64,000 nt of DNA from an uncultured Flavobacteriales bacterium (GTDB lineage: Bacteria; Bacteroidota; Bacteroidia; Flavobacteriales; Crocinitomicaceae): the NCBI GenBank assembly GCA_946480085.1, contig CAMLHZ010000002.1, forward strand, positions 1-64,000. Direction: 5' to 3'. How positions within the stretch are numbered: the first letter of the stretch is position 1; each line of letters starts with the position of its first letter. Position numbers and translations under genes: made by a program. Below, piece after piece: positions 27,694 to 36,409 of this stretch. Below the pieces are notes generated by a model. That model was not told where the DNA came from and made no database searches. It saw only the letters and a program-made list of their open reading frames with translations.

Positions 27694-28442
27694 ATAAGGA
27701 GTGTAAAACCGAATAGGGCGTTAAGGAAATTTCTGTTTAGCCCTTGTTTTACTTCGTAGCTACTGGTTCTGTTTCCAAACATCAATGTGTATCGAAGTCC
27801 AAAATTCATTACAATACTTTTGGTTAAAGGCTTAGACAGTTTTAATCCATACATTGCGCAAACGGCACTGTATTCATGTTTTTTATCGTAAAATTCGTTT
27901 GCCGAATCCGTAAATAATTTTCCACCTACTTTATAGTGATAATCTTTATCTACTAAAGACGATTTCATAAATCCCAAACCAAACTCATGCGTTAAACCAA
28001 TCGGTTTAATTAACTCTTCTGAAGTTACACTTAGAACAGGCATGAAGGTTAAAGATCTGTATTTCATGTCCTCTAGAGTGAAGTCACTTGGATCATAGTA
28101 AACATCATTTACGGTATCGTGATAGTATTTGCCTTCTTGATAAGCTATATCACTTGTGTAGTATGTGAATTGAGCGGCGAACGAAACATTTTGTTTTGAA
28201 AAGAAAGTAATTCCCGTAGCAAATCCCCAATCGAAATTGCTGTAGGCCTCCAATTGACTTCCTTTATAACGGTAATTTGGTTTATCATTATTATCAATAA
28301 TGTCCTCAAAGCTTTCTTTGAAGATTGGTTTTCTTCCAATGACATTGAAATCGATTCCTACTTTGTGTCCGTAATAAGTATTTTGTGCATTTACCGTTGT
28401 TGCCAAAAACAACAAAGGCAAAATAAATTTGACAAATTTCAT
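27690..28442 (-). CDS. Outer-membrane beta-barrel protein
   Basis: A Sec signal peptide (M-K-F-V-K-F-I-L-P-L-L-F-L-A-T-T-V-N-A-Q) is followed by about 230 residues with alternating aromatic/hydrophobic strands (for example F-D-W-G-F-A-T-G-I-T-F-F and V-S-F-A-A-Q-F-T-Y-Y). The protein ends with aromatic- and Leu-rich G-F-T-L-L-I, consistent with a small PorT-like or outer-membrane barrel. The exact family is not recognised. The ATG overlaps the stop codon of the upstream M48 protease gene (TAATG), so the two are translated from one message and may act together at the envelope. Confidence 0.68.
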   Translation of the reverse strand: MKFVKFILPLLFLATTVNAQNTYYGHKVGIDFNVIGRKPIFKESFEDIIDNNDKPNYRYKGSQLEAYSNFDWGFATGITFFSKQNVSFAAQFTYYTSDIAYQEGKYYHDTVNDVYYDPSDFTLEDMKYRSLTFMPVLSVTSEELIKPIGLTHEFGLGFMKSSLVDKDYHYKVGGKLFTDSANEFYDKKHEYSAVCAMYGLKLSKPLTKSIVMNFGLRYTLMFGNRTSSYEVKQGLNRNFLNALFGFTLLI

Positions 28443-30691
28443 TAGTTTGAAGGCTGTTTAAGTTTCTTTAATAGGTGATAATAATAGGCCTTGTTGATCG
28501 TAGTTTTTGCTTTACTATGAACGGTGTTATTGCCATAAGTTAGTATTGATCCTTTTTGAGTATCAAAAACAATGGTAGAATATTCAGTAGTTCTTCCTTT
28601 CAGAATCTTAATTGGCGTATACAATAACAGTGTAAAAGGCAATGTAGGAAACAGAATAGCCGAATAAATATAAATTCCAGGTCGAATATCCGGCGCAAAA
28701 GTGTATTCCGCGGTGGTGAATAAAATGGTACTTGTTCCACGATCTGCGGTTGACTCTTTTAGTCGTTCGTAATCAACAGGAAAAATATCAATAGAAGGAT
28801 AATTTGCTGCCTGATTCAAAAAGGAGAAATAAGCATCTCTTTCGTTATACAATTTTGTATCACCGGTTTCAAGAGTTCCTCTGCTTACGGTTGACATTTG
28901 AACATTAACTTCGTTTGCAGAAGTTTGTATCGCCTGAGCAAATTCGTCTTGTTTTTCTTCTAAATCAGCAAGCGTATATTTGCTTGAATTGGAATACGAA
29001 ACAGAAGGCTCCACCAAAACGAATTTTTCAAGATTCACTCCTTTAGTGCCTGTTCTTTCCTCACGAAGTACTTTCTTTCTTTCAGCCTTAGCCAATTTAC
29101 TGAATGCATCTTTTTCTGCCTGAATAGAATCCTGCTGTGCTTTATACTTGTTGAACAGTTTCAAAAATCCAGCATCCTGAATGATATCAGGGATCATATA
29201 CATTGCGAAATTTGTAGAGTCTACTGATTTTGAAGCGTTAATATCCGTTTTGGTCTTGATCTTGTCGTATTTCGATTTATTTACCTGAGTTGTGTCATCA
29301 GTTGCAACGGGCTTTTCCTGCTCGGCTTTGAATTCGGCAATACGCTCTTTCATACTTTTCGTATTGAATTCTTTAATCACAAAACTCGACGTTTTAGAAA
29401 CTGATTTTACAACTCTTTCATAAACCAGATTGAAGTATTGATCATCTGGATTTTCAGTTTTGAGATCGTAAACCTCGCGTAATCCAACTGCTGCAAGCTC
29501 TTTTGATTTTAAGTTTTTAATGAAATAGTAAAGCGTTGCGCTTTCTCCTTCATAATCGCTTTGACTTGGTAGTGTTCTTGAAAAATCACCTTCAGCATTT
29601 AATTGCAGAATAGAAAGCCATGTAAGCGCCTTCATATGTTTTAAGTAAACCGAATTCGGAAATTCTGCCTCGAGAAGATAAATAGAGTACAAGGCCTGAC
29701 AAAGTTCTGCATCAATAATGTTCGATCGCAAACTTTCAAAGCGAGCAACCTGACGAATATAATTGAAACGGTCATTTCCAAAATTATTTACGGTAGATCC
29801 CCAATCGCTGTATAGTCTCAACGCTTCATTAATAGCATCTTTTCGTTTTCTGATATTGGGGTGAGAACTATTATCGTCGTCGTAATTTTCGTTGGTTTTA
29901 ATTGGATATGTCTTTGTTCCGAATTCTATTTCAGGAACGTAAGCAACTTCAGAATTAAAATAATTTTTGCGAAATGCTACATCGTCAAATGGAAGATACG
30001 AATACATCAAAACATCGAAAGTCGGGATGATTTCATCAACACTATAACCCGCATCGTGAAATAGTTTTAACGCAAGTCGGTCAGCTGTAAACTCCAGTTC
30101 TTTCGAATAGGTACTCATCTTCTCAATTCGATTACGCTTATTCGCTGTCTTCAAACGTTCTTCGTAGCCTGAAAGCACGTGATGTTCAGTATAATGTGAA
30201 ATTTCATGTGCAAGAACGTACGCTAATTGTGCTTCAGAAGAAAGTTGAGAAATTAATCCGGTAGTTACAAAGATGATTCCTTGGTCAGTTGAAAGTGCAT
30301 TGGTTTCGTTAGATTTTATGGTGTAATAACGAAACTTATTTTGAAGTTCTGGTGTGCCTTTCAGTAGATTTTCGGCAACAGATTTTACATATTCAGAAAC
30401 TTCATCGCCATATACAACATATCCTGAAAGCAGCATTTCATCGATACTTGAATGAATAGCTTCCAAATACTTTTTTGTTGCTGCTGTAGAATTAAGACTC
30501 ACTCTATTGGCTTCAATTTCCGCTGCTATTTTTTCAGATGTTCTTTCTGTGAAGTCTTTTGGAATGGGACCTTCTGAAACCAGGGTTTTGAAATTATTGA
30601 AATCTTGTTGTCCAATCAAAGTGATAGGAAAACAACATAAAAGTGCAATTATGAAAGATTTCGTGAGGCTCGTAATGTTGGGTTGTATCAT
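28442..30691 (-). CDS. M48 family metalloprotease, exported
   Basis: From the ATG at 30691 this is a 749-residue protein with an N-terminal hydrophobic signal (F-I-I-A-L-L-C-C-F-P-I-T-L-I-G-Q-Q). The zinc motif H-E-I-S-H is near residue 165 in V-L-A-H-E-I-S-H-Y-T-E-H-H. The third ligand is expected in E-L-E-F-T-A-D-R-L-A-L-K-L-F about 40 residues later (E-x-x-A-D). M48 proteases such as BepA/LoiP handle misfolded or outer-membrane proteins in the periplasm. The C-terminal two thirds lack a known catalytic motif and include a charged coiled-coil stretch (about 480-600). A TTG upstream in frame is less likely than this ATG, which follows a consensus -7 box by 20 bases. Confidence 0.87.
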   Translation of the reverse strand: MIQPNITSLTKSFIIALLCCFPITLIGQQDFNNFKTLVSEGPIPKDFTERTSEKIAAEIEANRVSLNSTAATKKYLEAIHSSIDEMLLSGYVVYGDEVSEYVKSVAENLLKGTPELQNKFRYYTIKSNETNALSTDQGIIFVTTGLISQLSSEAQLAYVLAHEISHYTEHHVLSGYEERLKTANKRNRIEKMSTYSKELEFTADRLALKLFHDAGYSVDEIIPTFDVLMYSYLPFDDVAFRKNYFNSEVAYVPEIEFGTKTYPIKTNENYDDDNSSHPNIRKRKDAINEALRLYSDWGSTVNNFGNDRFNYIRQVARFESLRSNIIDAELCQALYSIYLLEAEFPNSVYLKHMKALTWLSILQLNAEGDFSRTLPSQSDYEGESATLYYFIKNLKSKELAAVGLREVYDLKTENPDDQYFNLVYERVVKSVSKTSSFVIKEFNTKSMKERIAEFKAEQEKPVATDDTTQVNKSKYDKIKTKTDINASKSVDSTNFAMYMIPDIIQDAGFLKLFNKYKAQQDSIQAEKDAFSKLAKAERKKVLREERTGTKGVNLEKFVLVEPSVSYSNSSKYTLADLEEKQDEFAQAIQTSANEVNVQMSTVSRGTLETGDTKLYNERDAYFSFLNQAANYPSIDIFPVDYERLKESTADRGTSTILFTTAEYTFAPDIRPGIYIYSAILFPTLPFTLLLYTPIKILKGRTTEYSTIVFDTQKGSILTYGNNTVHSKAKTTINKAYYYHLLKKLKQPSN

Positions 30692-30711
30692 CGGTATAAT
30701 CAATAACTAGG

Positions 30712-30719
30712 CAAATTTA
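30712..30719 (-). promoter_or_regulatory. -7 element (TAAATTTG on the minus strand) for the M48 protease operon
   Basis: An exact TAnnTTTG on the minus strand, 20 bases before the ATG at 30691. This supports that start over the upstream TTG. Confidence 0.55.
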
Positions 30720-30789
30720 CTCAAAATTGAGAACACTAAAAGTTTAGATGTGCTTTTCCTGAATTTATTCTTGTATTTTCATATTCAAT

Positions 30790-33135
30790 ATGAAACAAGC
30801 CTTACTGTTACAGTTTTTCGCAATGTTTTGTTCCCTTTCTTTCGGACAAAGCTATAATATAGACTCTATTTCTCATATCGATTATCAATTGCTACATCAG
30901 GCTAATTTGAACGATTGCTGGGGCTATAGAGACGAAACAGGTATTGAGTATGCATTGGTTGGAACCACGAAAGGAACTTCAATAGTGAGTTTAGAGGATC
31001 CGTCAAATCCACAGGAAATTTTTTGGATTCCGGGCAGCGAAAGTATGTGGAGAGATTTACAGGTTTACAACAATGTGTTGTATGTTACAACAGAGGCTCA
31101 AGATGGACTCTTGATTGTTGATCTTTCACCTTTGCCGCAGTCAACAAGTTTGAGTGTTTCTTATTACACAGGTCCGGTTGGATCGGAATGGCAGAGCGCC
31201 CATGATATTTTTGTGGAAACTACAGGTGGCTGGGCTTATATCTGTGGAGCAAATAGAGGAAATGGTGGAATGATTATTTTGGATATTCACACAGATCCTT
31301 TGAATCCAATTGAAGTTGGCGAATTTGATGATTGGTATTGTCACGATGCTTTTGCACAAGGAAATAAGTTGTACGGCGCACATATCAGTGACGGATTTTT
31401 CTCCATTATTGATATCAGTGATCATTCCAATCCGGTATTACTAAATACGCAAATAACCAGTTCAGCATTCACACATAACATTTGGGCAACAAGCGATGAT
31501 CATTATGTTGTTACGACAGATGAATTACCGAATTCGTTTTTGGATTATTACGATGTTTCTGATCCCATGAATATTCAGTTTACCGATAAAATTCAAAGTT
31601 CCCCCGGTCATAACCGAATTCCTCATAACGCCTTTATTAAAGATGATTACCTGGTCTTTACGTCGTACTATGCTGACGGTGTTACAATTCATGATATGAC
31701 TCGACCAAAGAACGTGGTTCAGATTGGTCGTTACGATACCAATCCGGCTCAAAATTCGGAGTTTAACGGTTGTTGGGGAGTTTATCCCTTTTTGCCTTCC
31801 GGGCTGGTTTTGGCAAGCGATATGGAGAATGGTTTATTCGTGCTTCAACCAACGATTCAAGTTCCGGCATATTATGAAGGATTGGTTCGTGATGCATCCA
31901 ATTTATCGCCATTAAATGGAGTTTCGGTAAAGATCTTAGGAAACGATAACAGTTATCATACGAATTCGAGTGGCGAATATTATGTTGGTGTTGTTGATCC
32001 GAATGTGTATAGTGTTATTTTCAGTAAAGTGGCTTACTATCCTGATACAATTCAAGTGAACTTCTTAACTGGTCTGGTAGAAATCGACACGATAGATCTT
32101 GTACCTATAGATCCGTTGAATTATACAATTTTGGTTACCGATTTCGATACCGGAGATCCGATTATTGGCGCAAATACGCGTGTTTCGAATGCGTTGATAG
32201 ATATTGATCAAACTACGGATGGTTTTGGAGAAGCGAGTTTGGCGGTTTATTACCCTGGATCGAACAAAGTTATTGTGGGAAAATGGGGTTATGTAACGCG
32301 CTGCGTGGACACCATTTTGGAAAACGATAATGTAACGCTTCATTATGCTTTGAAGAAGGGGTATTACGATGATTTTTCATTTGATTTCGGATGGACAACC
32401 TATACAGGAAGTGCTACACAAGGATTCTGGGAACGAGGAATTCCTTTCCAGTCAGGTAATATTTGCGTTCCGGCTGAAGATGCTTTTTACGATTGTACGA
32501 ACTACTGTTATTTAACCGGAAATGCTGAAACGCTTATTGGTAATGAAGATGATGTTCAAAATGGTTTTGTGACTTTGCTTTCGCCGGTATTTGATTTGAC
32601 AAACTATTCAGACCCTTATATCTATTTCGAACGCTTCTTTTTTAACTGGTATGGAGCAGACGTTTACGACGATCATTTGACGGTGAATTTACAAAGTCCA
32701 TCAGGGAGTTTATTGATCTATGAATCCGAAGACAGTATTTATTATGCCGACTGGGAACCTGTTTCGGTTCGCGTTTTAGATTTTACGCCATTAGGTAATT
32801 CCTTTCAGATTCGTGTCCGCGTTAGTGATTTATCTGGTATGAATAACGTTACAGAAGGCGCATTTGATCACTTTATGATCACCGAAGGTTCCGTTGCATC
32901 AGTAAAAGATGAAGTTGAAGCAAATTGGATGGTCATTCCAAATCCTTCCAATGGTGTTTTTACGGTCATTGGTGTGCCAATTGGAGAAGCTTATGCTGTT
33001 CTTGATCTTTCCGGAAAACAGGTTTATACCGGATATATGGCGAATAGCGAAGAAGTACTGGATCTGAAGTTTCTGAATGCTGGAGTCTATACTTTTCGAA
33101 GTGGAAATAGAACAATTAAATTGATGATTATCTAA
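30790..33135 (+). CDS. Choice-of-anchor B family protein with T9SS type A sorting domain
   Basis: A 781-residue secreted protein with signal peptide (ends S-L-S-F-G-Q). Residues 25-355 are a beta-propeller of LVIVD-type repeats (L-L-I-V-D-L-S, M-I-I-L-D-I-H, F-S-I-I-D-I-S) with conserved D-C-W-G-Y, H-D and H-N motifs of the choice-of-anchor B family. A carboxypeptidase-regulatory-like Ig domain (about 360-430, P-L-N-G-V-S-V-K-I-L-G) follows, then a jelly-roll-like domain (about 525-705). The C-terminal T9SS type A domain begins I-P-N-P-S-N-G-V-F and contains D-L-S-G-K and L-N-A-G-V-Y-T. It is divergently transcribed from the M48 protease gene and ends without a clear terminator. Confidence 0.88.
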   Translation: MKQALLLQFFAMFCSLSFGQSYNIDSISHIDYQLLHQANLNDCWGYRDETGIEYALVGTTKGTSIVSLEDPSNPQEIFWIPGSESMWRDLQVYNNVLYVTTEAQDGLLIVDLSPLPQSTSLSVSYYTGPVGSEWQSAHDIFVETTGGWAYICGANRGNGGMIILDIHTDPLNPIEVGEFDDWYCHDAFAQGNKLYGAHISDGFFSIIDISDHSNPVLLNTQITSSAFTHNIWATSDDHYVVTTDELPNSFLDYYDVSDPMNIQFTDKIQSSPGHNRIPHNAFIKDDYLVFTSYYADGVTIHDMTRPKNVVQIGRYDTNPAQNSEFNGCWGVYPFLPSGLVLASDMENGLFVLQPTIQVPAYYEGLVRDASNLSPLNGVSVKILGNDNSYHTNSSGEYYVGVVDPNVYSVIFSKVAYYPDTIQVNFLTGLVEIDTIDLVPIDPLNYTILVTDFDTGDPIIGANTRVSNALIDIDQTTDGFGEASLAVYYPGSNKVIVGKWGYVTRCVDTILENDNVTLHYALKKGYYDDFSFDFGWTTYTGSATQGFWERGIPFQSGNICVPAEDAFYDCTNYCYLTGNAETLIGNEDDVQNGFVTLLSPVFDLTNYSDPYIYFERFFFNWYGADVYDDHLTVNLQSPSGSLLIYESEDSIYYADWEPVSVRVLDFTPLGNSFQIRVRVSDLSGMNNVTEGAFDHFMITEGSVASVKDEVEANWMVIPNPSNGVFTVIGVPIGEAYAVLDLSGKQVYTGYMANSEEVLDLKFLNAGVYTFRSGNRTIKLMII

Positions 33136-33231
33136 AGTTGGAGATTCGTTTGGATCATCGATGATTGGGTTTTCAAATATGCATTGTTGATGCTTGCGTT
33201 CCCTCACTTTTCAAAAAGTAACTATTATAGC

Positions 33232-33239
33232 TACATTTG
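33232..33239 (+). promoter_or_regulatory. -7 element (TACATTTG) for the GT2-HAD-MORN operon
   Basis: An exact TAnnTTTG match 34 bases before the ATG at 33274. No well-spaced -33 TTG is seen. Confidence 0.55.
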
Positions 33240-33273
33240 CTTCTGAGAATTCATCAAAAGGTTACCTTTTCTT

Positions 33274-34248
33274 ATGTCTAATTCAACACTTACTGAAGCA
33301 ATAACAGAACCAACAGTTTCAATTGTTGTTCCTTTATACAATGAAGTTGAGTCGCTTCCTGAACTGCACTCGTGGATCAAGCGCGTGTGTACAGAGCACC
33401 AACTGAGTTACGAAATCATGTTCGTTGATGATGGAAGTAAAGATGGCTCCTGGAATGTTGTGGAAGAATTGTGTCAGGCAGACTCAAACGTAAGAGGAAT
33501 CAAATTTCATAGAAATTATGGGAAATCGGCAGCCCTTCAAAAAGGTTTTGAAGCGGTTATTGGAAAAGTTGTAATTACAATGGATGCCGACCTGCAAGAT
33601 TCACCTGATGAGATTCCAGCCTTGGTGAAAATGGTGCTTGAAGATGATTTTGATGTTGTTTCAGGCTGGAAGAAGAAAAGATACGACCCAATCTCAAAAA
33701 CAATTCCAACAAAGCTATACAACTGGGCTGCACGAAGATTAACCGGAATTTATTTACACGACTTCAATTGTGGTTTGAAAGCCTACAAAAAAGTGGTTGT
33801 TAAAAGCATTGAACTTTACGGAGATATGCACCGCTATATTCCGGCGTTGGCAAAATATGCCGGCTTCACAAAAATAGGAGAGAAGGTAGTTATCCACCAG
33901 GCTAGAAAATATGGAACCACAAAATTCGGTTTAAATCGTTTTCTGAATGGACCTCTTGACTTGCTGACAGTTGTCTTTATGGGACGTTTTGGGAAGAAAC
34001 CTATGCATTTCTTCGGAGCATTGGGAACACTAATGTTTCTAATCGGTTTTGGATTGATTGCCTACCTTGGAATTGTCAAAATTTTCTTTGATACAACTGC
34101 AAAGCACCTGGTTGACAGAAGTGAGTTCTATATCTGTTTGGTAGCTATGATTCTTGGTTCACAGTTTTTCCTGGCAGGATTTATTGCTGAATTGATTGGT
34201 CGAAATTCTTCTACGAGAAACGTTTATCTGGTAGAAAAAGAAATCTGA
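33274..34248 (+). CDS. Glycosyltransferase family 2, membrane-anchored (DPM1/ArnC-like)
   Basis: The GT-A domain (about 15-230) shows S-I-V-V-P-L-Y-N-E, F-V-D-D-G-S-K-D-G-S-W, the D-x-D-type M-D-A-D-L-Q-D-S-P and F-N-C-G-L-K-A-Y. Two C-terminal hydrophobic segments (about 245-270 and 285-310) anchor it in the inner membrane. Proteins of this layout transfer a sugar from a nucleotide donor to undecaprenyl phosphate on the cytoplasmic face. The acceptor and sugar cannot be assigned. It begins a three-gene run in which the next gene starts three bases after its stop. Confidence 0.9.
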   Translation: MSNSTLTEAITEPTVSIVVPLYNEVESLPELHSWIKRVCTEHQLSYEIMFVDDGSKDGSWNVVEELCQADSNVRGIKFHRNYGKSAALQKGFEAVIGKVVITMDADLQDSPDEIPALVKMVLEDDFDVVSGWKKKRYDPISKTIPTKLYNWAARRLTGIYLHDFNCGLKAYKKVVVKSIELYGDMHRYIPALAKYAGFTKIGEKVVIHQARKYGTTKFGLNRFLNGPLDLLTVVFMGRFGKKPMHFFGALGTLMFLIGFGLIAYLGIVKIFFDTTAKHLVDRSEFYICLVAMILGSQFFLAGFIAELIGRNSSTRNVYLVEKEI

Positions 34249-34251
34249 GTT

Positions 34252-34779
34252 ATGGCGATTTATGATAAATCCTGGACGCTATTTCTTGATCGTGACGGAG
34301 TGATCAATAAGCGGCTTATGGCCGACTATGTGAAAAACACAAACGAGTTTGAATTATTAGAAGGAGTGGCTAATGCAATTGCCGCTGCCAATCAGATTTT
34401 CGGCAAAGTTGTTGTAGTCACCAACCAGCAGGGAATTGGAAAAAAAGTAATGACCGAGCGTAACTTATCAGACATTCATGCTTATTGTGATAAGTTACTT
34501 CATGTTGCGAAAGCAAGGATCGATGGTTATTATTTTGCTCCTGAACTCGCAGCAGAAACAAACGTTCTTCGAAAACCAAATAGCGGAATGGGACTTCAGG
34601 CCAAAGCAGATTTTCCGGAAATTGATTTCAATAAATCTGTGATGGTTGGTGATTCTGATTCTGATATTGAGTTCGGAAAACGATTAGGAATGAAGACCGT
34701 TTTTATTGGTGAAGAAGCGCATAAAACTGCCGATTCAACCTTTGGAAGTTTGAAATTATTTATTGAAAGTTTAGCATAA
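34252..34779 (+). CDS. HAD-IIIA phosphatase, GmhB/HisB-N-like
   Basis: A 175-residue cytoplasmic HAD hydrolase. Motif I is F-L-D-R-D-G-V-I-N (nucleophile and acid Asp), motif II is V-V-T-N-Q-Q-G-I-G, motif III is L-R-K-P-N-S-G-M and motif IV is M-V-G-D-S-D-S-D-I-E-F-G. This layout is that of heptose-1,7-bisphosphate 7-phosphatase and histidinol phosphatase. The zinc-binding Cys/His loop usual before R-K-P in GmhB is absent (the segment reads F-A-P-E-L-A-A-E-T-N-V-L), so the substrate may differ. Placed between a lipid-linked-sugar GT2 and heptosyltransferase-like GT9 genes, a sugar-phosphate role is likely but inferred. Confidence 0.85.
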   Translation: MAIYDKSWTLFLDRDGVINKRLMADYVKNTNEFELLEGVANAIAAANQIFGKVVVVTNQQGIGKKVMTERNLSDIHAYCDKLLHVAKARIDGYYFAPELAAETNVLRKPNSGMGLQAKADFPEIDFNKSVMVGDSDSDIEFGKRLGMKTVFIGEEAHKTADSTFGSLKLFIESLA

Positions 34780-35534
34780 TGAAGACGATTTTTACACTGG
34801 TTTTTTTAGGAGTTTCAATACTTGGATTTGCACAGCCAAATGTGAAAGACGTTAAAGGTCGAAAGCAAGGTGTTTGGCAGGAGAAATATCCGGATTCTAG
34901 AGCTTTAGAATACAAGGGGCAGTTTAAAGATGATAAACCTGTTGGAACATTTACCTATTGGTATAAGAACAATAAGGTAAAAGCGATCATTGTTCACGAT
35001 GAAGTTACGGGAAGATCAGTGGCTACGTTCTATCATGAAGAAGGAACGGTTTTAGGAAAAGGAATTTACAGAAATCAATTGAAAGATAGTGTTTGGGATT
35101 ATTTCCATACTTCAGGAAGACAAAGTACCAAACAGACTTATTCTAAAGGTAAATTGAACGGGTTAACAACTATTTATTATGTTCCCGACAACAAAAAAGA
35201 CAAATCCCTCATCGTTGCAAAAACACAGATGTACGTAAACGACACCTTGGAAGGCGACGCAATTGAATATTTTGAAACAGGCAAGATCAAGAGCAAAACA
35301 AAGTACGTTAACGGATTGAAAGAAGGAGTTGCAGTTGTGAATCACCCTGCCGGAAATCCTATGATGAAAGAAAATTACGTCCATGGAGTTAAGCAAGGTT
35401 ATCAATATGCTTACGATATTGGAGGAAAAGAAATTGGAAAAGTATTCTATCTCCGTGGTGAGCGTTTAGAGGGTGATCGTCTTCAAAAACACCTGGATTA
35501 TTGCAAGAAAAATGGGATTGATCCCAACAAATAG
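34779..35534 (+). CDS. Secreted MORN-like (YwqK-type) repeat protein
   Basis: A signal peptide (M-K-T-I-F-T-L-V-F-L-G...G-F-A-Q) is followed by six or more ~23-residue repeats of the type G-x-x-x-G-x-W-x-x-Y-x-x-x-G-x-x-x. Examples are K-Q-G-V-W-Q-E-K-Y, P-V-G-T-F-T-Y-W-Y, L-K-D-S-V-W-D-Y-F and L-N-G-L-T-T-I-Y-Y. Such toxin-antitoxin YwqK-like repeats are abundant in Bacteroidota exported proteins; the antitoxin name is historical and no toxin is encoded here. Its ATG overlaps the stop of the HAD gene (TAATG), showing translational coupling. Function unknown. Confidence 0.82.
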   Translation: MKTIFTLVFLGVSILGFAQPNVKDVKGRKQGVWQEKYPDSRALEYKGQFKDDKPVGTFTYWYKNNKVKAIIVHDEVTGRSVATFYHEEGTVLGKGIYRNQLKDSVWDYFHTSGRQSTKQTYSKGKLNGLTTIYYVPDNKKDKSLIVAKTQMYVNDTLEGDAIEYFETGKIKSKTKYVNGLKEGVAVVNHPAGNPMMKENYVHGVKQGYQYAYDIGGKEIGKVFYLRGERLEGDRLQKHLDYCKKNGIDPNK

Positions 35535-35587
35535 AAGCGGTAAATCTTTACTTGTATTGCTTTATTTTTTTTCGTAGACTTGCTACA

Positions 35588-36271
35588 ATGAAAGTTGCAT
35601 CAGTCGTTTTTTCTATTGCCTTTATCTTGTTTTCCCTATTTACAGGGTGTAAGAAAACTAAGGGCGTTGATTTTCATACCGATTATTATCCCGTTGTTAA
35701 AGGTAAATATGTGATCTATCAGGTTCAGGATATTGTTATTGACGTTCCTGTGAATCAACACGACACCACCAATTTCTACATTAAAGCTATTATCGGAGAT
35801 ACATTCGTTGATAATGAAGGGCGAATTGCTAACCGCTACGAGCGCTGGTATGGTCCTAGTGCAAATGGTCCGTGGACACTTGTCGACATTTGGACAACTA
35901 TACTTTCCAATAACAGAGCAGAGTTGGTTGAAGAGAATAACAGAACAATTAAAATGGTTTTTGCTCCAACCGAGACGAAGGAATGGAATTCGAATGCATA
36001 TAACACGCTCGATGCCCAGGATTGCTATTATTCTGAATTACATGTGCCATACACCATTAATGGTCATAGTTTTGATTCTACGGTAACTGTTCTCCAGGAG
36101 TACAAAGAACCAAATTGGATTGAATATAGCAACAAGTATGAGCGTTATGCCAAGGGTGTTGGTATGATTCAAAAAGTGTTTATTGACCAAACTCACCAGA
36201 ATGGGAATGTAAACCAAATCGTTAAGGGAAGAAAATTGTACATGGATTTGGTGACTTACGGTCAGGAATAG
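35588..36271 (+). CDS. Hypothetical lipoprotein, 227 residues
   Basis: From the ATG at 35588 there is a clear lipoprotein signal with lipobox L-F-T-G-C at about residues 16-20, followed by a charged K-K-T-K-G linker. The mature part is soluble and beta-rich (W-Y-G-P-S-A-N-G-P-W-T-L). It shows a pattern D-Y-Y-P-V-x-x-G-x-Y-V-I-Y-x-V found in uncharacterised Bacteroidota lipoproteins. An upstream TTG in frame would bury the signal sequence. It follows the MORN-like gene by 53 bases on the same strand. No function can be assigned. Confidence 0.78.
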   Translation: MKVASVVFSIAFILFSLFTGCKKTKGVDFHTDYYPVVKGKYVIYQVQDIVIDVPVNQHDTTNFYIKAIIGDTFVDNEGRIANRYERWYGPSANGPWTLVDIWTTILSNNRAELVEENNRTIKMVFAPTETKEWNSNAYNTLDAQDCYYSELHVPYTINGHSFDSTVTVLQEYKEPNWIEYSNKYERYAKGVGMIQKVFIDQTHQNGNVNQIVKGRKLYMDLVTYGQE

Positions 36272-36383
36272 ATTGTGACCTTATATTCATTTTGTATCAG
36301 TAATTCTTTCCTCATTAAATCAATAGCATTACCTAAATTAGCTCAACAGCCGTCTAAAGTTATTTCAGTCTCAGTTTAGTTGC

Positions 36384-36391
36384 TATTTTTG
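36384..36391 (+). promoter_or_regulatory. -7 element (TATTTTTG) for the GT9-GT4 pair
   Basis: An exact TAnnTTTG match 18 bases before the ATG at 36410. An in-frame TTG at 36380 overlaps it and is therefore not the start codon. Confidence 0.55.
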
Positions 36392-36409
36392 CTTTCAATA
36401 AATAATACG

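Noticed and set aside
34779..35534. Antitoxin of a toxin-antitoxin pair
   Set aside because: The YwqK-type label is shared by many exported MORN-like proteins; there is a signal peptide and no adjacent toxin gene.
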